Of a stretch of DNA of 64,000 nt, positions 40,373 through 49,639 are shown in pieces. A program made the position numbers and the translations under genes. The stretch spans positions 62,001 to 126,000 of the forward strand of contig DASTOM010000024.1 in NCBI GenBank assembly GCA_035762545.1, given 5' to 3'. Under the pieces are notes generated by a model that was given only the letters and a program-made list of their open reading frames with translations, made no database searches and was not told the DNA's origin. Numbering within the stretch: position 1 is the first letter of the stretch; each line of letters starts with the position of its first letter. This DNA is from JANQRA01 sp035762545. Its GTDB lineage: Bacteria; Actinomycetota; Acidimicrobiia; Spongiisociales; ZC4RG35.

Positions 40373-42042
40373 CAGCCTTCGATGATCTCGGCCGACGATA
40401 CGACGAGCGGGACCTGTGTCTGGTCGGGGGCCATGGAGAAGGCACCGTACATCAGAGTCGACAGCACCGCGTTGGCGGCATCGTCGGCAGTAGATCGGGG
40501 GTCGAGAGTGGTCGGCTCGCCGGGCAGGGCGACGACGATCGAAGACATGCCCGTCCAGGCCGCCACGTTCCACAGATCGCTGGATCTGGTGTAGTTCGGA
40601 ATCGGTCCGGACAGCTCCGAGGTCCAGGCCAACATCGTTGGCTTCTGATATAACGGGATGACGGCCAGGTCATCCAGATAGAGACGGTCGACCTCGTTGT
40701 AGGCGGCGGCGCGCCGATCAGGATCGGTCTCGAAGCGGGCAACCTCCAACGCGGCGTCGGCCGCCTCCGAGCAATAGGCGTTGACGTTGAGGTCCGACTC
40801 AGCACATTCGAACCGCTGGTCGGTGGCAGCCGGGTCGAGCAGGTCTTTCCAGGAGAAGTTCGCCATCTGCCAGACGCCGGCGCCCCCGAAGAGGTGTCCC
40901 CGTGTGACGAACTGAGAGGGGCTTCGCAGATCCGGGACGAGTTCGATCCCGATCGCCTCGAGGTCCTCACGGACCGACTCGAATGTTGCGATGCGAGCCG
41001 GGTCGTCGTTCGTAGAGGTCCAGACGAAGGACATGCGAGTCGCCCCGCAGACCTGTATTCCGTCGTCGGCCCGCTCACATCCGTTGTCCACCAACAGACT
41101 TTCCGCGGCCACGGGGTCGTGGGTGACTCCTTCCAAGTGGCTCTCATAGGGGGCGGACCCGGTCATCCAGACCGTGTTGTCCAGTTGGGGTGAGCCCGGA
41201 TCGAGCAACCCGACCGTCTGATCCACTATGTGGCTTCGATCGATGGCGAGGGCGATCGCCCGTCGCACCCAATCCTGGGCCAGCGTGGGGTCGTCGAAGT
41301 GAAAATCGATGTGCTCCCAGAACGGGCCAGGAGCCAGCGCAAAGTCGACCTCCTCGACCGCGGCGAGCTGTTCGACGATCTCCGGCGTAGGGCGAACTCC
41401 GATCACGTCGACGTCACCACTGAGCAAGGACTCGACCATCTCTTCGACATCGGGCATGAACAGGAAGGTGATTTCGACCACGTCACCAGCGGGTGCACCT
41501 GAGCGAAGGTCGGAATCACCCCACCAGCCGTCGAGTCTGACAACTTCTATCCGATCCCCCCGTACCCAGTCGACGAACTCATACGGCCCACTCGAGGGGA
41601 TGACGCTTGACGGGTCGGTGCCTTCAGGGACGAGACGCTCGAACAGGGTCTGCCATGGACCGTAAGGCTGATCGAAGACCACCAGGGCGTTCAGTGGATC
41701 GAGTACCTGGACCTCGCGGACGAGGTCGTAACCCTGGGTCCCGAATCCGGTGAGGGGGTCCCGGAAGTAGTCGACTGTGGCAGCGAAGTCGGCTGCCCTC
41801 ACGGGCCGCCCGTCCGACCATTCCGCCCCCTCCCTCAACTCGTACTTCACACAGAACTCGGTGGGACACGTGATCGGCGGTGGTGATGGCTCGACGGTGG
41901 TTGTCGTGGTCGGCGGGATGGAGACGGTGGCTACCGATTGGGCGGGTCGGGGCAGCTCGGGTCCGGCCACCACAGGAGAGCAGGCGGTGACGAGCGCGAT
42001 CACACACACGAGCCACAACCACTTCGGCGACGATCCCATCAT
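40372..42042 (-). CDS. Family-5 solute-binding lipoprotein with apparently circularly permuted order
   Basis: A 556-residue lipoprotein (LWLVCVIALVTAC, lipid Cys21; TTTTT linker). After the linker the mature part begins at KYELREGAEWSDGRPVRAADF (about 67-87), a motif that normally lies some 60-100 residues into DppA/OppA-type proteins. The normal C-terminal signature (AAYNEVDRLYLDDLAVIPLY, then LWNVAAWTG) ends near 498. Only then comes VVALPGEPTTLDPR...LMYGAF...PLVVS (499-556), which is the usual N-terminal opening. Joining the end to the start restores the standard order. The stop overlaps the racemase start. Ligand unknown; no cognate permease genes nearby. Confidence 0.82.
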   Translation of the reverse strand: MMGSSPKWLWLVCVIALVTACSPVVAGPELPRPAQSVATVSIPPTTTTTVEPSPPPITCPTEFCVKYELREGAEWSDGRPVRAADFAATVDYFRDPLTGFGTQGYDLVREVQVLDPLNALVVFDQPYGPWQTLFERLVPEGTDPSSVIPSSGPYEFVDWVRGDRIEVVRLDGWWGDSDLRSGAPAGDVVEITFLFMPDVEEMVESLLSGDVDVIGVRPTPEIVEQLAAVEEVDFALAPGPFWEHIDFHFDDPTLAQDWVRRAIALAIDRSHIVDQTVGLLDPGSPQLDNTVWMTGSAPYESHLEGVTHDPVAAESLLVDNGCERADDGIQVCGATRMSFVWTSTNDDPARIATFESVREDLEAIGIELVPDLRSPSQFVTRGHLFGGAGVWQMANFSWKDLLDPAATDQRFECAESDLNVNAYCSEAADAALEVARFETDPDRRAAAYNEVDRLYLDDLAVIPLYQKPTMLAWTSELSGPIPNYTRSSDLWNVAAWTGMSSIVVALPGEPTTLDPRSTADDAANAVLSTLMYGAFSMAPDQTQVPLVVSSAEIIEG

Positions 42043-42093
42043 CCGCGATGAAACGACCCGACGGGCGAAATGGCAAGGATTTGCGGGCCCTGG

Positions 42094-42134
42094 GTGTCTG
42101 CCTCGCTCACCTGAGGAGGGGATCAGGCAGACAC
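42094..42134. other. 10-bp inverted repeat between the two solute-binding-protein genes
   Basis: GTGTCTGCCT (42094-42103) and AGGCAGACAC (42125-42134) are perfect reverse complements around a 21-nt loop. It begins 7 bp after the stop of the longer binding protein on the minus strand and is not followed by a U-tract. It may be a processing or stabilising hairpin or a weak terminator in the 99-bp gap. Confidence 0.5.
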
Positions 42135-42141
42135 TCGTCGG

Positions 42142-44280
42142 CTACCGGTCCAACTTGACGCTGCTCATCCAGACCCGCGGGTAGAGATGATGACCACCGA
42201 CGATGGCGTTGACGGGGAAACTGACATCCCGGTGGTACGCCTCGACGACTCGGGTCCGAAAGAGCACCACATACGGGAGGTCACGGGCGACTATCGCTTC
42301 CATGTCCCGGGTCAGGACCGCCGCCTCGTCGATCGTCTCTGCGGTGAGGAACGCGTCGGCCACTGCATCGAACTCGGGGCTGCGATAGCCGGGGGTGTTG
42401 TAGCCACCGAAGTCGACACTGTCCTGATTGGAGTGGAAGAACGCGGTCAATGAGGTTCCGGGCAGCGACGGCTCAGCCCCGCCCCAGCCGAGAATGTAGA
42501 TGTCCCAGGCGAGTGCGCTCTCGGGGGTCTGCGGTGGGAACACGGCTTCCACGATCGACTCGAAGTCGCTCGGCTCGACCACGACAGTCACTCCGAGATC
42601 GGTCATCCAATGCTCGATCCACGTCGCGTACGTGGCCCGATAGGGGTCGTGGGCCTCGCCCGACGAGAGCAGTGTGAGCGGGGGGACGGGGACTCCGTTG
42701 GGCATCGTGAGCCCGGCACCTGGTACGACGTCGACGAACGCGCCGTCGTCGTCGCGTTCGACCACCGGCTTTGTCGCCCAGGTGTAGCCGGCTTCGCTGA
42801 GGATCTGGATCGCCGTCTCGAGCCGCTCGGGCTCGTCCATGGGCCCATCATCCGTCCATCCCGCCTTGGCGACCCCGGCGTTGTGGAAGGCGGTGAGCTC
42901 GGGATGGACGATCGTATAGGCGGGTACCACGACACCGTCCAACACGTCGTTCGCGACGAACTCCTTGTCGATCACGGCCGCGATCGCCGCCCGAAATGCG
43001 AGATCGCTCATCGGGGCCTTCCTCAGGTTGAATGCCATATACCGGAAACCCTCGCCCTGGCTCACCGAGAATTCCAACCCGGGATTGGTAGCGAGTTCTC
43101 GGCGCAGCCCGGTGGTCACACCGGATGGGTCGAACACGAAATCGATCTCGCCGGCGTATAGCTGCTCATAGGCCGTCGCCCGGCTGTCGTACTCGATCCA
43201 CTCCACTTCCGACACGAAAGGACCCTGGAGGTATGTCACGCTCACGTCGCCACTTCCCGCGCCGCCGTAGACACGATCCTCCCCCCGTTCTGCGTTGGCC
43301 ACGCGGATCGACCCGTCTCTGTAGAGGGTGCTCTCGGTACCCATGTCGAAGAAGCTGGGATTGGCGGTGGTCACTCCCCCTTGACCCGGCTCCCAGGCGC
43401 TGACTATCGAGGCTCCGACCGATGGTTCGCCGACACCGGAGACGCCGTACAGGTGAGCCCTACCCGCTCCCATTTCGATGTCCGCAACATAGGTCGAGAT
43501 GTCCTCTTCGGTCACATCGGCCGCAGCGATGTCGTTCCCAGCGACATCGTCGGCCAACGAAGCGTCGACGATGGCTTGAATGGCAGCTGCCGGGGTGATC
43601 CCTGCACTGGCGGCCGATGCGGCTTCCCGGGCAGCCTCGACGTGCCCGGCCCAGTAGTGGGACGGCACGAAAGGCGCGAAACCGACACCCGTTTCCCAGA
43701 CAGCCAGGCCCGGGTCCGACGCGAACTCGATTCGGACGGTGCTCGCATCGGGGGCAGTGATGCTGAGCACGTCGGACGGCAGGTTCTCGGCATGCTTCCC
43801 CCCGAGGTCGAACTCTCTGACGGTGTCGAAGTAGAAAACGAGGTCCGCGGCCGTGAGCGGCCTGCCGTCCGACCACGTCATGTCCCGACGGAGCCGCTGC
43901 TCCACCACCCAAACGTCACCTTCCGGGACCGCTTCCTCGGGCATGTCGCTCGCGGCCGCTGCCGGGATGTAGACGAAACCGGGAACGGAGGAGACGAAGA
44001 GCGAAGTCTTCCCGTTCCCAAGGAACGCATCGTTGGCGATCGATTGATGTGTGTCTAGAGATGCCCACCAGTTGTCGGTCGTGATCCCGGAAGCCAGTCC
44101 GATGCGAAATGTGACCTCTTCCGGTGGTGGCGGTGTGTCGTCGACCGTGGTGGTCGTCGCTTCCTCATTCGCGGTATCGGTTGTGGTGGGCTCGACGACC
44201 TGGTCAGCGCTGCATGCGGAAGCCATCACCGACAATACGACGAGGGCGAGCAGTATCGGGGCGAGGGCTCTTCGTTCCAT
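42142..44280 (-). CDS. Family-5 extracellular solute-binding lipoprotein (canonical order)
   Basis: A 712-residue peptide/nickel-type substrate-binding protein. It has a lipoprotein signal (ILLALVVLSVMASAC), a Thr/acidic/Pro linker, then the family order: VTFRIGLASGITTDNW, LRRDMTWSDGRPLTAADLVFYFD, GEGFRYMAFNLRKAPMSD, and an end region WDIYILGWGGAEPSLPG. An Ala-rich insertion (VEAAREAASAASAG through ADDVAGNDIAAADV) enlarges it beyond the usual 520-600. ATG 44280 chosen; an in-frame GTG precedes it. No permease or ATPase of an Opp/Dpp system is adjacent. Confidence 0.87.
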   Translation of the reverse strand: MERRALAPILLALVVLSVMASACSADQVVEPTTTDTANEEATTTTVDDTPPPPEEVTFRIGLASGITTDNWWASLDTHQSIANDAFLGNGKTSLFVSSVPGFVYIPAAAASDMPEEAVPEGDVWVVEQRLRRDMTWSDGRPLTAADLVFYFDTVREFDLGGKHAENLPSDVLSITAPDASTVRIEFASDPGLAVWETGVGFAPFVPSHYWAGHVEAAREAASAASAGITPAAAIQAIVDASLADDVAGNDIAAADVTEEDISTYVADIEMGAGRAHLYGVSGVGEPSVGASIVSAWEPGQGGVTTANPSFFDMGTESTLYRDGSIRVANAERGEDRVYGGAGSGDVSVTYLQGPFVSEVEWIEYDSRATAYEQLYAGEIDFVFDPSGVTTGLRRELATNPGLEFSVSQGEGFRYMAFNLRKAPMSDLAFRAAIAAVIDKEFVANDVLDGVVVPAYTIVHPELTAFHNAGVAKAGWTDDGPMDEPERLETAIQILSEAGYTWATKPVVERDDDGAFVDVVPGAGLTMPNGVPVPPLTLLSSGEAHDPYRATYATWIEHWMTDLGVTVVVEPSDFESIVEAVFPPQTPESALAWDIYILGWGGAEPSLPGTSLTAFFHSNQDSVDFGGYNTPGYRSPEFDAVADAFLTAETIDEAAVLTRDMEAIVARDLPYVVLFRTRVVEAYHRDVSFPVNAIVGGHHLYPRVWMSSVKLDR

Positions 44281-44387
44281 CACTCAGGGTCCCAGAGAGA
44301 TCGGGAAGTGTCAGACCGCGGAATCGGCAACACGTGAGGAGACGTTAGGTGGCGCCTGATCCTTAGACACGCCCATCCGCCGAGGTC

Positions 44388-45476
44388 TCACCCGCCCTCG
44401 ACCGCCTCGGAGTCGTCGAGAATCACGTCGTATGACCGGCGCGACTCGCCGATGATCGCCTGGATGATCCCGGCCATGGGAAGGGCGAGAATCACCCCGA
44501 TACCGCCCAGCAACGTGCCACCGACGATGATCGCTGCCACCGAGATCGCCGGATGGATCTCCATGGTCCGCTTCGTGATCCGGGGTGAGATGAGGTAGTT
44601 CTCCACCTGCTGATAGGCCACCAGGAAGAGGACCACCCAGAGTGCGGTGGCCGGGTCGTTGAAGGTGAGGGCGACCAGGGCCGGCAGGATCGCGGCGAAA
44701 TAGGTGCCCACCACGGGGACGAACTGGCTGAGCACGCCCACCCAGACACCGAGGGCCACTGGGAACGGCACCCCGAGAAAGCTGAGCAGCGCAGTGGTCA
44801 GCGTGGCCGAGATCACCGCCAGGATCAGTCGCGAGTAGATGTAGCCGCCCATCTTCTCGACCGCCACGTCCCAGATCCGGATCGCATGGCGCTGTTGCTC
44901 TTCGGGCATTAACGACAGGACGGTTCTCTGCAGTTGGGGCAACTCGGCGATCATGTAGAAAGAGAAGAGGGCAACCGTCGTGGCGAAGAAGATGAATCCG
45001 AATACCGATGCGGTGATGCCCACCAACCCGCCCGCCACCACTCCGGTCACGTTCTGGACCGACGAGAGAATGTTCCGGCCAACTGTCGCCGGGTCGATCG
45101 TTGATAGATCGAATCCGAATCTGTCCTGGAGAAACAGGAGGAACGACTCGACCAGTCCCGGGATCGCGTTGATCATCTCCTGGACTTGATCGACGAACAG
45201 CGGCACCAGCGCCCAGAAGAAGCCGACGGTGACCAGCAGGGCCACGAGAAAGACGAGGCCCGTGGCTGCCCCCCGGCGCCATCCCCTCTTCGCCAGCCAG
45301 TGCACCGGTGGTTCGAACGCAACCGTGACGAACACGGACACGACGACCATGAAGATCACGGTGCTGAGACGAAAGATGAGCCAGACGACCGCGGCGACCC
45401 CGACGAGGACCAGGGCCACCGTGAGCGTCCGCCTGATGAAGAGCCGCTGATCGGCTGCGTCCGTGGTGCCGGCCAT
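44388..45476 (-). CDS. AI-2E family (PerM-like) transporter
   Basis: A 362-residue polytopic membrane protein of the AI-2E/TqsA/PerM family. It has N-terminal helices (TLTVALVLVGVAAVVWLIF, IFMVVVSVFVTVAF), FEPPVHWLAKRGWRRG, a central amphipathic region (DQVQEMINAIPGLVESFLLF) and the C-terminal hallmark FVPVVGTYFAAILPALVAL plus VAYQQVENYLISPRI. ATG 45476 was chosen because the upstream extension is not membrane-like. Substrates of this family vary (autoinducer-2, Na+/H+ exchange, unknown). It converges with nothing and follows the CoA-ligase promoter region divergently. Confidence 0.9.
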   Translation of the reverse strand: MAGTTDAADQRLFIRRTLTVALVLVGVAAVVWLIFRLSTVIFMVVVSVFVTVAFEPPVHWLAKRGWRRGAATGLVFLVALLVTVGFFWALVPLFVDQVQEMINAIPGLVESFLLFLQDRFGFDLSTIDPATVGRNILSSVQNVTGVVAGGLVGITASVFGFIFFATTVALFSFYMIAELPQLQRTVLSLMPEEQQRHAIRIWDVAVEKMGGYIYSRLILAVISATLTTALLSFLGVPFPVALGVWVGVLSQFVPVVGTYFAAILPALVALTFNDPATALWVVLFLVAYQQVENYLISPRITKRTMEIHPAISVAAIIVGGTLLGGIGVILALPMAGIIQAIIGESRRSYDVILDDSEAVEGG

Positions 45477-45548
45477 TGCCCGGAGGGTAGGAACGAACAC
45501 CGACGGATCTTCGGCATTCCTAATAGCCTCGAACCTTCGAGGAGAGTG

Positions 45549-47477
45549 ATGGAAACGTTCGATATCGCCTGGCGACCTGACCCCGCGACGATGGCCACCG
45601 CCAACACCGGGCGGTTCATGGAGATCCACGGGATCTCCACCTACGAGGACCTGGTGACCCGGGCGGCGGGCGATCCCGAGTGGTTCTGGGCTGCTGTGGT
45701 CGACTTCATCGGTCTTCCGTTCCACCCACCCTGGACTGCTGTCCGTGACACATCACGGGGACACCCGTGGGCGACATGGTTCGTCGGAAGTGGCTTCAAC
45801 CTCTCTGTCGCCTGTGTCGACCGATGGGTGGCCGACGACCCCGGCCGGACCGCGGTCCGATCGCAGAAGGAGAACGGCGAGACCCGCGAGATGACGTTTG
45901 GGGAGTTGGCAGCCGAGGTGGAACGTCTCGCCGGGGCCATGACCGGTCTCGGAGTCAACCGGGGCGATGCGGTGGCCGTGTATCTGCCCATGTCACAGGA
46001 GGCGGTCGTCGCCCTGCTCGCCGTGGCCCGTATCGGCGCCATCTTCATCCCGGTGTTCTCGGGCTACGCAGCCGAGGCGGTCGCAACCCGGCTGGACGAC
46101 CCCAAGCCGAAGCTGATGATTTGTGGCAACGGCTTCCAACGACGCGGGTCACTCGTCGAGATGAAAGAGACCGCCGACGAGGCGATTGGGCTCGCCGGCG
46201 GGATCGACCGGGTCCTGGTGGTCGACTACGTCGATCGGACCACGACGCCCATGACTGCGGGGCGTGACTTCTGGTGGCACGAGATCGTGCCCACCGCCGA
46301 GCGGGTGCCGGCAGTGGAGACATGGGCCGAGGACCCCGTTCTCATCGCCTACACGTCCGGTACCACCGGCCGCCCCAAGGGGGCGGTCCACGTGCAGGCC
46401 GGGCTCACCGTCAAGATCGCCCAGGAAGGCGCTTTCCAACTCGACGTCAAACGAGACGACGTTCTGATGTGGGCGACCGACATGGGCTGGATCATGGGCC
46501 CTTGGATGGTGATCGCAGGGTTGGCCAACGGGGCCACCATCGCCACCTACGACGGCGCTCCCAACCATCCCGGCCCAGACCGGATCTGGCAGGTCGCGTC
46601 CGAGCTGGGCCTCACGATTCTCGGTCTGTCACCAACACTTGTCCGCGCGCTCCAGCCTCATGGCGCGTCCGAAGCCCGCAAACACGACCTGAGCGCGCTT
46701 CGCCTGTTCGGTTCGACCGGCGAGCCCTGGAACCCCGAGCCCTGGTGGTGGCTGTTCCGCGACGTCGGCGAAAGCCGCCGCCCCATCATCAACATCTCGG
46801 GAGGAACCGAGGTCGGAGCCTGCATCCTCTCGGCCAACCTCATGCAGGGCCTCAAGCCGACCTCACTCGGAGGACCCGCCCTCGGCGTCGACGCCGACGT
46901 GTACGACGACGCCGGCAAGCCGATTCGAGGCGAAGTCGGAGAGCTCGTCATCCGGGGATCATGGCCGGGGATGACACGTGGGTTCTGGGGTGAGCCGGAG
47001 CGATACATCGCGACCTACTGGTCACGTTTCGCCGACACCTGGGTCCACGGCGACTGGGCCTCGGTCGACGAAGACGGTTTCTGGTATCTCCACGGACGCT
47101 CGGACGACACTCTCAACATCGCGGGGAAACGGATCGGTCCCGCCGAGGTCGAGTCCGTGGCGGTGGCGTTGGATGAAGTGACCATGGCGGCGGCGATCGG
47201 AGTCCCTGACCCGGTGAAGGGCGAGACCATCTCTCTCTACCTGGTCCCGGCCCCCGGGGTCACCCCTGACGACGAGCTGACCTCCCGGGTGGTCGAGGCA
47301 TGTGACCGGGGCCTGGGCAAGGCGTTCCGCCCCGCCTCGGTGAAATGGGTCGACGACCTCCCCCGGACCAGATCCCAGAAGATCATGCGTCGGGTGGTCA
47401 AAGCGATTGCCCTCGGTAACGACCCGGGCGACCTCACCTCGCTCGAGAACCCCGAGAGCCTGGAGGGTTTGGGTTGA
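45549..47477 (+). CDS. AMP-binding acyl-CoA synthetase (acetyl/propionyl/acetoacetyl-CoA synthetase-like)
   Basis: A 642-residue ligase of the acetyl-CoA synthetase branch. Seen: P-loop YTSGTTGRPKGA (about 268-279), WATDMGWIMGPW, the A5 motif NISGGTEVG, HGDWASVDEDGFWYLHGRSDDTLNIAGKRIGPAE, and the catalytic-Lys end RTRSQKIMRRVVKA. The N-terminus (TYEDLVTRAAGDPEWFWAAVV) has the ACS_N-type capping region. ATG 45549 follows a GGAGAG box. Short-chain substrate likely; the exact acid cannot be read. Confidence 0.9.
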   Translation: METFDIAWRPDPATMATANTGRFMEIHGISTYEDLVTRAAGDPEWFWAAVVDFIGLPFHPPWTAVRDTSRGHPWATWFVGSGFNLSVACVDRWVADDPGRTAVRSQKENGETREMTFGELAAEVERLAGAMTGLGVNRGDAVAVYLPMSQEAVVALLAVARIGAIFIPVFSGYAAEAVATRLDDPKPKLMICGNGFQRRGSLVEMKETADEAIGLAGGIDRVLVVDYVDRTTTPMTAGRDFWWHEIVPTAERVPAVETWAEDPVLIAYTSGTTGRPKGAVHVQAGLTVKIAQEGAFQLDVKRDDVLMWATDMGWIMGPWMVIAGLANGATIATYDGAPNHPGPDRIWQVASELGLTILGLSPTLVRALQPHGASEARKHDLSALRLFGSTGEPWNPEPWWWLFRDVGESRRPIINISGGTEVGACILSANLMQGLKPTSLGGPALGVDADVYDDAGKPIRGEVGELVIRGSWPGMTRGFWGEPERYIATYWSRFADTWVHGDWASVDEDGFWYLHGRSDDTLNIAGKRIGPAEVESVAVALDEVTMAAAIGVPDPVKGETISLYLVPAPGVTPDDELTSRVVEACDRGLGKAFRPASVKWVDDLPRTRSQKIMRRVVKAIALGNDPGDLTSLENPESLEGLG

Positions 47478-47498
47478 CCGCGGCCAGGGCCCGCGTGA

Positions 47499-48083
47499 TC
47501 AAACAGGAGGTGCCGGGTCGTACTGGATGTCGCGTTTCACCTGGCGGGCACGCTCGGCGGAGTGGAGACGGGACACGAGGTGGAGGGCCATATCGATGCC
47601 CGCCGAGACGCCTGCCGCGGTCACGACTTCTCCGCTGTCCACCCAGCGGTCGTCGGGTCGGGGCTCGATGCTGGGATCGAGCCCTACCAGGAGGTCCATC
47701 GCGCTCCAGTAGGTAGTCGCCGGACGGTCGGCGAGGATCCCGGCGGCGGCATAGACCAGTGAGCCGGTGCAGACCGAGGTCATCACGGCTCCGGTGTCGG
47801 CGAGGTCACGGACCAGGTTCAACGTCGGCTCGTCCTGCATCAAGGTCCGCGTCCCCCTTCCACCCGGGAACAACACGACGTCCACCTCTCCGACGTCGGC
47901 GATCGGGCGATCGGTGACGATCTTCATTCCCTTGGCACATGTCACGGTCGGTCCCGAAAGAGAGACCGTGAACACATCCACATCGTCGTCGGGATACTGG
48001 AGCTGCCACATTCGCAAGACCTCCCACGGCCCGACCAGGTCGAGCTCCTCCATCCCGTCGAAACAGATCAGAGCAATCTTCAC
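47499..48083 (-). CDS. DJ-1/PfpI family protein (isonitrile hydratase-like)
   Basis: A 194-residue class-I glutamine-amidotransferase-like protein. It has N-terminal KIALICFDGMEELDLVGPWEVL with a conserved Glu/Asp, PGGRGTRTLM, and the nucleophile elbow SVCTGSLVYAAAGIL (Cys105), followed by ATTYW. The DLVGPWEVL/CTGSL combination resembles isonitrile hydratase InhA and GATase1-type transcription factors without the AraC domain. The ATG overlaps the SDR stop (ATGA), so the pair is an operon. Substrate uncertain. Confidence 0.85.
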   Translation of the reverse strand: MKIALICFDGMEELDLVGPWEVLRMWQLQYPDDDVDVFTVSLSGPTVTCAKGMKIVTDRPIADVGEVDVVLFPGGRGTRTLMQDEPTLNLVRDLADTGAVMTSVCTGSLVYAAAGILADRPATTYWSAMDLLVGLDPSIEPRPDDRWVDSGEVVTAAGVSAGIDMALHLVSRLHSAERARQVKRDIQYDPAPPV

Positions 48084-48850
48084 TTCGGTGGCATCCGGGC
48101 AGCGGCGTCGAGCCGAATCACTTCACCGTTGAGCATCTCGTTCTCGATGACCGCCGACACCAGATGCCCGAAGTCATCCGGTGTCCCCAGACGCTGGGGG
48201 AACACGTGCAGTTTGGCCAACGAATCGCGCAGTTCCTGGGGTGCGCCGGCTAGAAGCGGAGTGTCCATGATGCCGGGCGCAATCGTGTTGACCCGGATCC
48301 CCCAACTGGCCAGATCCCGGGCCAGCGGAAGAGTCATCCCGACAACGCCCCCTTTCGATGCCGAGTACGCGGCCTGGCCGACCTGGCCGTCGAATGCGGC
48401 GATGGAAGCCACGTTCACGATGACCCCGCGTTCCCCGCTGGGTGCCGGCTCGTTTGCCGTCATGACCCGGGCCGTGTTCCGGATGACATCGAACATGCCG
48501 ACGAGGTTGACTCCGACGGTGAACCGGAAGAGATTGAGGTCGAACATCTCGCCTTCGCGAGAGACAACCCTCTGTGCAGGAGCCACTCCGGCAGCGTTGA
48601 CGAGCACGTGTACACCGCCGAACGCCTCGGCGGCACCGTCGACACCGGCCCGGACCGCTGCGGGGTCGGAGACGTCGCAGACGATGAACCGTGAGGCCTC
48701 ACCGAGTTCCTCTGTGGCGACTTTGCCTTGGTGCTCGTTGATGTCCATCATCACGACCCGTCCGCCGTGGTCGACGATACGGCGGGCCGCCCCGAAACCG
48801 AGACCGGACACTCCGCCGGTGATCAACGCAACCGAACCTTCAATCTGCAA
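48080..48850 (-). CDS. SDR dehydrogenase, 3-hydroxyacyl-CoA dehydrogenase type-2-like
   Basis: A 256-residue short-chain dehydrogenase. Seen: cofactor motif TGGVSGLG (about 11-18), MDINEHQG acidic loop for NAD, CDVSD, NAAGVAPAQRV, NVASIAAFDGQ and YSASKGG with the catalytic Tyr-Lys, then APGIMDTPLL. The pattern resembles HSD17B10 (3-hydroxyacyl-CoA dehydrogenase type 2). The TTG start at 48850 lies 6 nt after a GGAGG box and yields MQIEGSVALITGG. It is divergent from murI across 39 bp. Confidence 0.9.
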   Translation of the reverse strand: MQIEGSVALITGGVSGLGFGAARRIVDHGGRVVMMDINEHQGKVATEELGEASRFIVCDVSDPAAVRAGVDGAAEAFGGVHVLVNAAGVAPAQRVVSREGEMFDLNLFRFTVGVNLVGMFDVIRNTARVMTANEPAPSGERGVIVNVASIAAFDGQVGQAAYSASKGGVVGMTLPLARDLASWGIRVNTIAPGIMDTPLLAGAPQELRDSLAKLHVFPQRLGTPDDFGHLVSAVIENEMLNGEVIRLDAAARMPPK

Positions 48851-48889
48851 CGCCAACCTCCATCGTTTCACCGGCGACGGTACACCGGT

Positions 48890-49639
48890 GTGATCGGCGT
48901 CTTCGACTCCGGCGTGGGCGGTTTGTCCGTTCTCAGATCGATTCGATCGAGGCTGCCTGAGAGCGACCTCCTGTACGTGGCGGACCGGGGTCGGGCTCCT
49001 TACGGGACCCGATCCATCGACGAGGTGGAGTCCATGTCACACGAAATCGTCTCCTGGCTGCTGGACTCCGGGTCGGAGTGCATCGTCATCGCCTGCAACA
49101 CTGCCTCGGCCGCGGCCCTGGAATCGATTCGAAGGGCTCACCCTGACGTGCCCGTGGTTGGGATGGAACCGGCGGTGAAGCCAGCCGCGCAGTCGACCAC
49201 ATCCGGGACGGTGGCCGTGTTCGCCACCGCGGTCACCTTCCAGGGACTGCTGTTCGACTCGGTCGTGTCGCGCTTCGCTTCAGGCGTCGAAGTCCTGACC
49301 AGGGCGTGCCCTTCATGGGTCGAGGCCGTGGAAAGAGGCGATGTCGACTCGGCTGCAGTGGTATCCGACGAGGTCTCGTGGGCGCTCGACCACGGTGCAG
49401 ACCGCATCGTGCTTGCGTGCACCCATTTCTCGTTCTTGAAAGAACTCATCGAGGACGTGGCCGGCATCCCCGTGATCGACCCGGCCGACGCCGTGGCGGC
49501 TCAGGTAGGTCGGGTCGCACCTACCCGTGTCGAGGGGGGCCGCACCAGCCTCGCTGCCTCCGGGGACCTCGAAGAGTTCGCCGCGCTCGCCTCCCGGCTC
49601 GCCGGAATCTCGTCACCCGTCATACCCTTCCCCGCATGA
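48890..49639 (+). CDS. murI: Glutamate racemase
   Basis: Cytosolic enzyme making D-glutamate for peptidoglycan. The 249-residue protein begins VFDSGVGGLSVL (Asp6) and has ADRGRAPYGTRS, IACNTASA (Cys69) and LACTHFSFL (Cys177), the two catalytic cysteines of the cofactor-independent racemase. GTG 48890 is the family-consistent start; the longer frame is antisense to the SDR. The stop overlaps menF (ATGA). It is slightly shorter than the usual 260-270 residues. Confidence 0.92.
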   Translation: MIGVFDSGVGGLSVLRSIRSRLPESDLLYVADRGRAPYGTRSIDEVESMSHEIVSWLLDSGSECIVIACNTASAAALESIRRAHPDVPVVGMEPAVKPAAQSTTSGTVAVFATAVTFQGLLFDSVVSRFASGVEVLTRACPSWVEAVERGDVDSAAVVSDEVSWALDHGADRIVLACTHFSFLKELIEDVAGIPVIDPADAVAAQVGRVAPTRVEGGRTSLAASGDLEEFAALASRLAGISSPVIPFPA

